From positions 62,493,537 through 62,557,536 of the forward strand of contig OX345636.1 in assembly GCA_947044365.1 (NCBI GenBank): 64,000 nucleotides of DNA, given 5' to 3'. The stretch is from Petrosia ficiformis. Its lineage: Eukaryota; Porifera; Demospongiae; Haplosclerida; Petrosiidae. This document shows, piece after piece, positions 10,421 through 20,600 of this stretch (position 1 is the stretch's first letter; every line of letters begins with the position of its first letter). Under the pieces are notes generated by a model. That model was not told the DNA's origin. It made no database searches and was given only the letters and a program-made list of their open reading frames with translations. The translations under genes were made by a program, and so were the position numbers.

Positions 10421-13400
10421 TCATTCTTTTAGCCAGGGGTACACAGTTGTTGCTTCCTTGCTTTTTTCTCCATAGTCATACACTAGTTCATCACCTTCAT
10501 TGATATCACTTCCAGCCATCAAGCAAATGTGTGGGTTGTTATCAACTGAAACAACCTTAGTATAAACATTGGCATGTTTCTTTGAATGGTTAAATAGTCG
10601 TCCTAGGCGGCCATCATCCTTAGTGGCATCAACACTATAGCAAATATAACACCCATTAAATGTTAAGGTATATAGTTATTATATAATCAGTACCATAATT
10701 TCTTGTTGTCAAATGTGAAGTAATACATATAGGACCCAACATCAGGACATTTAAGATACTCATTCTCTCTACTCTTGGCTTCTTTGAATGATATACACTC
10801 TCCAGCATACACACAAAGGAAGTCATCTTTCTTGAATATTCTTGTTGACACTACACCTCTACCTTTACCTTTGATGTCTACTACCATCTTCTGATTTACG
10901 CAAAACTTTATTCACATCTGAGTCATACTAAAAAAGATCAATAAATTAAGCATAATAAAATAATCTATAGCTTGCCTTCATTTCTTGAAATTTCTTCAAC
11001 CTAGAAAGTGAATTGATTAATTTGTCATACATTGCAATATCAACATTGTGGATTTAATTAAAATTTGAAAATTACAAATACTTATGTACCTGGTAACTTT
11101 GTGGGATCTAATTTCACATTCTTTCAAAATGGATTTGCGAAATGATGCTGGATTAACTTCAAATTCTTTTGCATCAATTTCACCATTTAGAAGATCATAA
11201 GGATCATGCTATACATGCACATAATAATTTATAAAATCATCAATTGAAAATCATTGGCTTACATTTGCTATAGTTATTATATTGTGGATTACATGAATCC
11301 CACAGTCAGTTCCTCTTTTTTGCATTGGAACCTATAATTATGTAATTAAAATCATGTATATAACATTGCACATACAAATACTGATGTGTACTTACAGGGT
11401 AAGGTACTGCTTTTAACTGCAAGTCTCTTAATGATGGCCAACATTGAAGTAGAGAGTCGATTCTATTAACTACTGCAATACTGTATGGAAGTACAGCAGC
11501 TGGTGATGTTGAGTCCAAAACTACAGCACTGAAATATTCATACATAAAGGACAAGCATAGAGTGAGCTCTGGTATTGCTACAATATTTCATACATGATGA
11601 AAGCACTAACAAATTTTCTTTTGTATAAACAGCAACAAGAATCCAGTGCCAGGTATTCCTGCATAATTAATATAATTAATGTTAATAAAGATAGGTAATC
11701 TTTAGTTGAATATTGCATACAGTGGATGGCAGGGAAAAAGCAGAATTGGATGTGTTACATCAAAGGCTCCATTTGTGATATTAAACTTCTTCTTTAATTC
11801 TTTTTGAGATGTTTCTGGTCCTATGCTGGCTATAGCAGTGTATGCCAGTGCTCCGGCAGTATAGTGGCATATACTTATAGGAGACACAATTCTACATGAA
11901 AATTATTAACTGTCAAGACATGTATAACAGTGTATATTTTCACATAAATCTGCTAGGTTCACCTCACATAGAAATCAACAATTAAATCACAAATTCCATT
12001 ATCAGGATACACAGATTGAACATCTGTATAACCCTCAAATGAATTGTCCGTTTTTTCCTCTGAGCCTTGATTACTCAAAAGAAATTGACCACTAACATTT
12101 CTAAATGAACATAACTTAGTATGTCATGTTCAAAAACTCACATGCAGTTAAAATGATCACTTGGAGGCTGACAACAAAAGAAAGGAATGTTGGTATCCTG
12201 GAAGTGAATACTTGATATACCAATGCATGCGCAGTGTACCAAGCACAGCACTGGTCACATTGGACCATATCATCCCTTTCCCTACCCACAGGAGCACAAA
12301 ATTTACAAATCTTGTCATATAAGACAGTGTCCTTAATGAAATATTTTGGATCACTCTGAATGTTATCCCCTTCAGTGAAATATTATTCATGTTATAGGCA
12401 GTCAATAATGGGTTGACTTACTACTATACTCTGTGGTGTTGGGAAGTAGTGGTATGGATGTGATTCATCGAACAACTACTAGACATCTTGTCAATGGACT
12501 TCACCCACATTTTATGAATAGTTGATTTGGGAGCACTAGTGGAACATGGACATGGATATACAACTGTGTCATATCCGTCTCTATATACTTCACAGTGCTG
12601 CTGGATTGAATATCCAGTTGCTCCAGCTAGGAAGAGTATTTGGAGAAGACCTGCATAAAACATTCAAAGTGAGTTTACACAAGTACAGGCAGTTTTATTT
12701 TATCACCTGAGTATGAGCCAATCTTGGATGTTGACATTATTTCATTAACTAATGCATATTTTGCAATTTCATTGACGTCCATAGATTCTGGAAGATGATG
12801 CAAAGTGGTATCAGATGAAACCACAGTTGATAGAAATTGTATTGCATGTGACACTGATGTTATCTTGGATAAAATCTATTTTTAATGAATAAGCTATAAC
12901 ACAGTAATGACAGCAAACAAAGTCAACTGACTAGCTCTATATAATGATCAAAATGAGTAACTCCTTGCACAACTGCAGAGAACCTTAAGAGCATTTCATG
13001 TTCATGTGTCCCAAATAGGCACAAACTGACGGAACCAAACAAGCAATCCCCAGTTGATGTTGTTAATGCTGGTGAGAAGCCTTCAGGTAGCTTGTTTTGT
13101 AGTAAGCGTTTTCGTCTATGTATTTTTACATTACTATCATTTGTACATTGAGCAAATTAAACATACCTCCAATCAATAACATTAACAGATTCACTGGTGG
13201 TTACTGTGGATGTTGAGAGATTTGATACATTTACCTTCGTCATTGACTCAGTAACTCTTTCTGTAAAGGCTTGCCATTGGTCAACACTATGGCACCAGTT
13301 CAATGCATCTTCAGGTGTTACTTCCTGCAAAATTAAGCATTAATAATACACTGCATGTATGTGCAAAAGTACAGTTACCTTTATTTGTGACTTGTTTTCT

Positions 13401-14904
13401 GAACAATCTGTATCAATTTCAGGTTCACTGTCATATTCACCAATACTGAATGAATATTGATAGTAACATGGCATGGTAGCAGTACATTAGTCATTATACA
13501 TTTTATAGGAATGAGGACATTTAATCATAAATGCCTTCAAAATCTTCTGCATTTCATTTGCAGTCATTCTCTTTTCGTTTTCTGCAATATAACATGGAAC
13601 CAAATTAAGTTTCAGCTAATATAATTACCTTTTGGATGGTTTGAACGTCTAAATGTAATATCATTTGGGAACCACTCAGGGCAATTCTTAGAAACATAGA
13701 AATTCCTTTTTCCTGACAACAAATAATTAAATAACAGCAAAAAAGTAATATTATAACATTAAGCTACACGTTACCATATGGATTTAGAATTCGTGGAATA
13801 ATTTTTGCCAAAATATCATTTGTGTAATTTGTTGGATTTTTAAATTTTAAGAGCATGGGCTCTTTCATCAAAGGATCCATTTCCTCATTCTTAGCTGATT
13901 TGGAAGCTATAATTAAAAAATTGAATTCAATTATGAGTTTATGACTAGAGACTTACATTCTTCAGTGAAAATATTACGTTTTAGTGCTGACTCTTTGAAT
14001 AATTCTATAACATGCTGATGTTCAGCAAAGTCACGCATGTGATCTGGACCTATCAGTTATTACATGGAGTGTAATTATATAATTTATAATTATGTTGTTT
14101 GCTCTTAAATACATAATTAGAAAAGATATTTATATTATTGTTATAAGTTATCAAGATTATACCTGACCTACCCAAACTATATGTTGACCACCCTTACTAG
14201 TACTCTTCCAGTATAGAAAACAAAAACTAGACTCACAAGGTGATGTAGAACCAAGCCAATGATTACACTGCAATACATAAGAAAGTCAAAATATTAGCAT
14301 AAGTAAATGCACTGCAACTTAATTATACCTTTTGTGCTATAGAAGTATAACATCTACTATTAATAGCATTCATCCTTTTTATCTGCATTATTGTGAATAC
14401 ATAATAACTAAATAAATAAACAAATAATTATATATATAGACCATAATTTATAATAATAATAATATAAATAATTATAATTATAATTATAAAGATTATATAA
14501 TAATATCTTGCACAGATGAAATAGGTATAATAAAATTATGCATAAGCATTGCACTTCAATTATAAAGAACAAGCATAATAACTATTGTGAAATTTTTTGT
14601 TTAGCACAACTGTGAGTACATTGGCATGGTATGGAACTAAATCAAGTGTAATATAAATCCAAAACCATACAATAAATAAAAGGGAACACACCACATCTCT
14701 TCCAACAGCTATAGATTTATTTGGTTCTACCATACTAACAGTTTGGACACTGCAATCTAATATGAATGTATATACAATAATTCTAAAAGATATTGAGCAT
14801 ACTGCATACTTCACCATACCAACATCATCTTCATCACATTTAGTAGCCTTTGGTTTAGTTTCAAGATGGTCACAAGTGGGAAGGATATTCTTCCTCTTAC
14901 TCAT
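10421..14904 (-). pseudogene. OTU-PHD-Ulp1-SET fusion protein of a large DNA transposon, frameshifted copy
   Basis: 23 exons on the minus strand, ATG at 14904, stop at 10421-10423; nearly all phases join. Order: a basic N-terminus with C/H residues (CNHWLGSTSPCPDH); an OTU-like protease (GDCLFGSVSLCLFG, Cys at 13043-13045; NH, His at 12460-12462); a PHD finger (CKFC…VQCDQCCAW, then H-x2-C); a Ulp1/C48 protease with His (HWILVAVYTKEN, 11646), Asp (VVLDSTSP, 11513) and Cys (QKRGTDCGIHV, 11302); and a KMT5A-like SET domain (GKGRGVVSTRIF, GSYMYYFTF, GRLGRLFNHS, ELVYDYGEKSK, YPWLK). Likely roles by family: removing ubiquitin and SUMO-like proteins, reading chromatin and methylating histone H4K20-like sites. 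Three one-base frame breaks are seen: near 12458 (just after the OTU His), near 12222 (inside the PHD finger) and near 10885 (just before the SET domain). One intron uses a GC donor (10975). All catalytic residues are still present, so intact relatives probably exist. Tail to tail with the transposase-like gene. Confidence 0.8.
14604..14686 (-). repeat. Right copy of the long-range inverted repeat
   Basis: Reverse complement of the segment at 4829-4918. It falls in the second intron of the OTU-PHD-Ulp1-SET gene, so exons 1 and 2 (14695-14904) lie outside the bracket. Either the element's ends lie further out or the first exons were acquired from flanking DNA. Confidence 0.7.
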
Positions 14905-14934
14905 GTTGACTTAAAACACACTATACCAATCAAA

Positions 14935-14948
14935 TTTATTATAAATAG
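14935..14948 (-). promoter_or_regulatory. TATA-like element upstream of the OTU-PHD-Ulp1-SET gene
   Basis: On the minus strand, CTATTTATAATAAA lies 31-44 bp before the ATG. The spacing resembles that of the 2371 gene, but the region is A/T-rich, so this is a weak call. Confidence 0.3.
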
Positions 14949-15084
14949 TATGCAACCACAGGAAATTAAGAAGTAATAATTGCCATAAAATTATTATTTT
15001 CCTCATAAAAAAGTGAAAAGACAGTGTAAGATGTGTTTTTAAGTAATATACAAAGCAAAAACAATTCATGACTAGTTTAGTTGG

Positions 15085-16890
15085 AGAGAAGCAGTGGCAG
15101 TTCCTTTAAATAGTTCTATAACTGGTTCCTCCGCTCTTTCTCTTTAACTAAAAATTCTACAAAGTAGATTTCCCACAGTTGTACTCACCTATATTGAATG
15201 AAAAAATGAAGTGAAGTAGATAATTATTAGGTCAAAGTATGATCATTACCAAAGAGTCTTCAGTACATAGTGTTGTGGCTTAATAAAACACCACAAAAAG
15301 TGCATACAGACACAAAGTAATAGCAAATAGACATAAATAGACAAAAAAAAAACAGACAGACAAACAAACAGACAGACGAGTTAAGTAAGGTGATTTAAAC
15401 TGCTAGACTACTGTAACAGTGATTTCGGTTCTAAACCTTTATCATGTGTTTAACTACATGTAACTAGTCTTCTTCTATAAATTCAAGATTGGAAATGAAT
15501 TGTAAGTAGACTTTGCTAGGAATCTTTTAGCTACTCACTTAACAGACAGACAGACACACACATTCACACATAATTATACTAAAATATTTTAAACTTGAGA
15601 CAATTACTGCATTGTAATGTACCATTAGAAAGTTTGCATACGCCGAAGTAAACACTTTAAAAAAAAACAATTAAGACTGTAACTACACTTACATGGTACA
15701 CTCCAGAAAGATTTAACATGTATGTATATTATATAGTTGCATCTTAAATACATTAATTTATAATGGAGTGTATTGCTATGTCTAACACATACATTCCTAA
15801 GAGACGAATATACTATACATATAGATATGACTAATATATTAATCTATTCCAACTTCTAAGGGAAGAAAGGAGTGGCACATTTAAAGCAGTTCCTTAACCA
15901 GTTACTTAGATTATATGCATAGGGTATACACACTGTACATGTAGATGTATCTATTGAATGAAGATACATGTAATTCATAACACACTATACTTATAGATAA
16001 GGGTAATATATTAACCTATTCTAACTTCTAAGGGAAGAAAGGAGTGGCACATTTAAAGCAGTTCCTTAACCAATTCCTTAGATTATATGCATAGGTTATA
16101 CATACACATACCTATATCTATTGATTGAAGACAACTCTAATATACTAGATATGACTATCTGTTCTAACTTCTAAGGGAAGAGAGGAGTGGCTCATTTAAA
16201 GCAGTTCCTTAACCAGTTCCATAGATTATACGCAGAGATTATACATACTGTACGTGTACACGTACATGCATCTATTGAATGAAGATCATTCATAACAGAC
16301 TAATATACTATACATGTACATGTAGATATGAGCAATATATTAATCTGTTCTAACCTCTAAGGGAAGAAAGGAGCGAAACATGTAAAGCAGTTCCTTAAGA
16401 GTTGCACCGGAAATAGGTATAATCATTGATCTGTAGTACAGTGTTTTAGGGCCTAGAGTAATTTGTTAAGGGAAGCAGTAGGCAGTTCCTTAACCAGTTC
16501 CTTAGATTATATGCACATACTGTACATGTATCTATTGAATGAAGATACATGTAATTCATAACAGACTATATAAACTATACTTATAGATAAGAGTAATATA
16601 TTCTAACTTCTAAGGGAAGTAAGGAGTGGCACATTTAAAGCAGTTCCTTAACCAGTTCCTTAGATTATATGCACAGGTTATACATACTGTACATGTATCT
16701 AATGAATGAAGATCACTCATAACAGACTAATATACTATACATGTAGATATGACTAATACATTAATTTGTTCTAACTTCTGATGGAAGAAAGGAGTGAAAC
16801 ATGTAAAGACATGAAAGTTCCTTAAGAATTGCACCGGAAATAGGTATAATCAGTATAGTGTTTTAGGGCCTAGAGTTTGTTGAATAATCA
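15085..16890. repeat. Irregular direct repeats with AGTTCCTTAACCAGTTCCTT motif
   Basis: A block reading roughly TAAGGGAAGAAAGGAGTGGC, then ACATTTAAAGCAGTTCCTTA, recurs near 15092, 15857, 16030, 16170, 16357, 16472, 16608 and 16780, at 110-185 bp intervals after the first. Intervening text also repeats (…TCTATTGAATGAAGATACATG…CATAACAGACTA). It lies just upstream of the OTU-PHD-Ulp1-SET gene. It could be the subterminal repeat region of the large transposon, or an unrelated minisatellite. Confidence 0.75.
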
Positions 16891-16965
16891 GTAGGGTTTT
16901 AATCTGCGTCAATAACCATGCTTGCTTCTGTTGGAATTGTTTACCCGTTGAAATAAACATAGATA

Positions 16966-17021
16966 TATTATTATTATTATTATATTTACATACACACATA
17001 ATAATTATATATATATATATA

Positions 17022-17067
<46 letters not shown>
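16966..17067. repeat. (TAT)n and (TA)n microsatellite
   Basis: A long A/T-only tract, mainly TA dinucleotides, interrupted by TAATTA. Confidence 0.9.
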
Positions 17068-17071
<4 letters not shown>

Positions 17072-17077
17072 TATATA

Positions 17078-17173
17078 GTATGATGGTGACATCATCCCTT
17101 TGGTGTGGTGAGTTCTATATATTGTATGTAGACCTTCCATGTGCACACCATGCAGGAGATGTCACCATCATAC
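17078..17173. repeat. Foldback element, 16-bp inverted repeat
   Basis: GTATGATGGTGACATC at 17078-17093 is exactly complementary to 17158-17173. It abuts the next inverted-repeat element, suggesting nested insertion. Confidence 0.8.
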
Positions 17174-17182
17174 AATATATTG

Positions 17183-17547
17183 TATATAGTATGCTAATAG
17201 GTCCTATATACTGCATATAGGACCCTTGTTTTGTGTCCTCCGATGCAATATAGCCCTCGCAGGCTCGGGCTATATCACATCCTTGAACACAAACTCAGGT
17301 CCTATATTTTGTATATACATGTAGAACCCTCGTTCTGTGTCCTCGGATGCAACATAGCCCTCGCAGGCTCGGGCTATATCACATCCTTGAACACAAACTC
17401 AGGTCCTATATTTTGTATATACATGTAGAACCCTCGTTCTGTGTCCTCGGATGTGATATAGCCCTCGCAGGCTCAGGCTATATCACATCCTTGAACACAA
17501 ACTCAGGTCCTATATTTTGTATAATGGACATATTAGCATACTATATA
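17183..17547. mobile_element. Inverted-repeat element holding three 104-bp tandem copies
   Basis: TATATAGTATGCTAATA (17183-17199) is repeated inverted at 17531-17547 (17 bp, perfect). Inside are tandem copies starting at 17233, 17337 and 17441 (GTGTCCTC.GATG…), each containing a small palindrome (TATAGCCC…GGGCTATA). The internal tandem repetition is typical of some MITEs that expand a central repeat. The two longest open frames here are the same frame repeated and are not genes. Confidence 0.8.
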
Positions 17548-18239
17548 TATATATTGTAAATATATAATATATAATTATAATAATATATATATATTGGTAA
17601 AATCATTACCCTTAGTTTAGAGAGCCAGCACACAGTTCCTTAATTAAAACTATGTAGTTCCTTCCATATGAGATTCCTCACAGGCTGAGTACACCTGCAG
17701 TTTTATTGAAACAGATTTTCTGTGATGTTAATAGATTCCTAACAGATTTTATGTAGATTCTGGAAGATGGTATATAAACTGATGATATCCTAGGGTAGTA
17801 TACGAATATGGTAGTATCCCAATTGTGTACGAGTAGAATTGTTACTGCCCCTGTAAAGTAACACGACGCCTGCAAATTAACGGTTCCTTAGATGTCGGTT
17901 CCTTGTAGCGTTTTGAGTGGTTTTAATAAGAGACCCTAGGATCGAGGGGTGTGTCTATGAATTTTAGTGAGGTTGCGTGTATTCCGGTTGACCCGAAAAA
18001 TACATAGTATTGTTGTAATTCATTGTGTATTTGTTAATTTTAAACATTAAACCAAGAAATAAAGCAAACATACAGTTTAGTAACTACAGATTCACTTATA
18101 TATGATATGGGAGCTTATATAGGCTATTGTGTGTGGTATCTTTCAAAAAAAGGGATAGGGCGAAACGGGGGATGGTCTTTGCGATTTTAATCGTCGATTC
18201 TTAATCGTAAAACAATTCGAATCAGTAAAACGATGACAA
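17548..18239. other. Non-coding, A/T-rich spacer
   Basis: Contains further scattered AGTTCCTT motifs (about 17632-17662, 17881-17908), which tie it to the repeats at 15-17 kb. No coding region is evident. Confidence 0.5.
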
Positions 18240-18376
18240 AACATCAACTTTTTATGTCCTTTACTGTATATTTCTTTTAAAAGGTAGATAATCAAAATAA
18301 TAACTATAATAGACTGTTGTGTTTCAAGCATGATAAAGTCAGCCATGAATACTGAACATTGGACACCCCAAAGCAA
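18240..18376 (-). repeat. Dispersed repeat, copy 1 (partial, inverted)
   Basis: Its reverse complement matches the start of the copies at 24545 and 45343 (GTATCCCTATGA.TG.TTT…GGCTGACTTTATCA…CAACAG.CTATTATAGTTA). Confidence 0.75.
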
Positions 18377-18660
18377 TCATAGGGATACTTTTTTCTATAT
18401 ATATTGTTAAAGTTGGTGAGAATAGACCCTATGTATTATAAGTAGATACCATCTGATTTACCACTTTTTGGGCAAAATTTACATTTGCAGATTTAATTAC
18501 GTTGTCAACAGCGCTTTTGAAACAATCCACTTCAGCTCTACACGGTTTTTATTAAAGCCAGCTAAAGCACCAATGAGACGGAAATTGTGTGGCCCACAGG
18601 TAGCGAAATAAATATGAGATGAAAGTGGTGAAGGCCATTCTGAATTCTAAGATTTGTGAC

Positions 18661-19091
18661 TTAATTAATGGCCAAATTATTATGCATCTCATGATAGTGT
18701 GTCTCAAGAAAGTGATTAAAGCAAGGTTTGCCTTTATTTAAGCTACATCCACACCCATTTTCCAAAAACATCTTAAATTTTTCGTTTTCAATTCTTTGAA
18801 GTTCATTTAAATCACATTGCACCAATTCTTCACATCCCTCATCACTCACTAGTCCATTCACCTCGTCATCTTTATCTGTTTCTATACATCCTTCCATCTC
18901 AATGACATCACATACATTTGCTAATTACTGTACATTCAATTCTTTCTTCATTGCCATTTTTGTCACCTGTTTCCATCTCAATTATATATTATCCATGGGC
19001 ATTCAATTCCAATATCTCTTGTTTCTTCTTCATTTAGATCTGAATCAGAGTCTTCATCATCTATCTCAAGCTCATCTCCACAAAAGTCTAT
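18661..19091 (-). pseudogene. Transposon-protein fragment with acidic start and C-x-C…PC motif
   Basis: On the minus strand an acidic exon-like stretch (CGDELEIDDEDSDSDLNEEE, about 19085-18985) precedes a frame starting at 18897 that ends at 18661. This 78-residue frame contains FLENGCGCSLNKGKPCFNHF. The C-x-C-x5-PC pattern after an acidic N-terminus resembles the start of a family of repeated, transposon-derived proteins of unknown function in aquatic invertebrates. The downstream part is not readable in one frame, so this is probably a truncated copy. Family recognition is from memory and is tentative. Confidence 0.4.
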
Positions 19092-20125
19092 TTTAATTAG
19101 ATGATGTGACATGGATTAATGATTTTCATTGTTTACTTTAATAAATGTAATTAAACATGCAATTAAACCATTGTTGCTTCATCAACACATTGATCTATCA
19201 ACATGTTTCACAATACGTCTTTGTGTTTCTGGCTAGTGAGCTTTTTAAAAAAAGTGTTTTCTCCTGTAGAATTATTTCGCTTCAGTCCAATAAATATTGC
19301 AATGGGTGGAACATAGGATCCGTTCATATTTTTGCATTATTACTGTCTTATCTCTGAATACAAATCCTGTATGTGTAATTACTCATCTTGGAGACACTGC
19401 TTGCATATGAGTGTTGAAAGTCTTGTATTCTTAGTCAAGATTTCGTAGATAATATTTATCCAAAAAATACAAAACTCCAAAAGTGAAGACTGACATATTT
19501 TTGCACGTTTTGGCTTCTACTGCAAACAGTTAATATGTCACTTTTGCATGTTTTGGCTTGTTTTCACATAGATGGTCACATTACTGTATGTTGCAAATGT
19601 TAAGTTATTATAATTAGACCTGGTAGATAGATTAACCCATATAATGAATCTTTTTTGTGGGGTCAATACAATACACAGATGATCTACTCTAACTAGTTGA
19701 ATAATCAATTAAACATGGAGCTGTCAACAACAATTCTTGCTTGTCGAGTTACAGTAATTATTTTGTACTTGCACATTTGATAGACTTGGAACAAGTACTT
19801 TCCTGACACAGGTACTTTCATGGCATCACATGAAGTCATACCAGGAAGGTACTCATTCCAAGTTGATTGTTGAAAATATTTTGATATTCTTCTTACAAAT
19901 AATTATAGCAGAATACATTTAGTAATTATAACTGTCATTGTGCAATCATAATACTGAATTAATGTTCGTGTTTGTGGTTATTATAATCGAGTAGAGAAAA
20001 CCTCTAGTCCTTCAAACCATAAATGAATTCTAAAAGGATAAGTATAAAATGAAATAGAATAGAAACAAAAAATAGCCTTAATTGTGTCTGCTAGTTATAT
20101 GTATAGGTGAAGTTAATCGATATGA
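19092..20125. other. No gene seen
   Basis: A/T-rich, with short open frames on both strands that lack coding bias or splice support. Confidence 0.5.
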
Positions 20126-20455
20126 TTATGTCATCAGTCTCATTCCAAGCAGGCCATTAAGAATTTTCATATCTTGTTGCATTTCTTCATATTTTGAGTT
20201 GCAAATTCCACATTGTGAGCTGCTAAATGCACCTGTGGGGCAGTGGTTGGCCAATCCTACCATGCATAGTACCAAAGATGTATATGAATGGCAGTGTTTC
20301 TCCACACACCACAATAGCTCTAAAACCTCTAGATCATCTCTTGAGTGTCTGCTCCTCTTACCATTTGTTTCAGAATATTCATGTATACTATATATTGTAA
20401 AGCTAATAGTCCCTGGATTGTCATACCTTCCATTGCCCTCTATGTCAGAGAATCT
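20126..20455 (-). CDS. Candidate terminal exon, unrecognised Cys-containing protein
   Basis: On the minus strand an acceptor (ttcatacag) at 20456 opens a 109-codon frame running to a TAA at 20126. It begins RFSDIEGNGRYDNPGTISFT and includes KRSRHSRDDLEVLELLWCVE and several cysteines (…CPTG…CGIC…). Composition looks coding, and the antisense frame of 134 codons is probably its shadow. I do not recognise the domain. It may be the last exon of a receptor or transposon gene whose other exons I cannot find. Confidence 0.35.
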   Translation of the reverse strand, partial: RFSDIEGNGRYDNPGTISFTIYSIHEYSETNGKRSRHSRDDLEVLELLWCVEKHCHSYTSLVLCMVGLANHCPTGAFSSSQCGICNSKYEEMQQDMKILNGLLGMRLMT

Positions 20456-20477
20456 CTGTATGAACTATAAATGTATT

Positions 20478-20600
20478 GATGGATAGACAAAATTGACAGA
20501 TTGATGGATGGATAGGTGGATAGATGTATGGATGGAGGAGTTGTGTCTGACTATGAGGTTGAAGAGAGTTTACATGACTGATGGATGGATTGATGAATGG
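20478..20600. repeat. (GATG/GATA)-type microsatellite
   Basis: Imperfect tetranucleotide runs (gatggatggatag, gatggatgg) over about 120 bp. Confidence 0.7.

Noticed and set aside
4829..14686. Exact transposon termini at the long-range inverted repeat
   Set aside because: The outer flanks show no target-site duplication, and two exons lie outside the right copy, so I do not claim these are the ends.
17231..17559. 65-70-codon frames at the 104-bp repeats
   Set aside because: The same peptide repeated by tandem duplication; no start context or domain.
20082..20486. 134-codon plus-strand frame
   Set aside because: Antisense to a minus-strand frame with a proper acceptor and better coding look; treated as its shadow.
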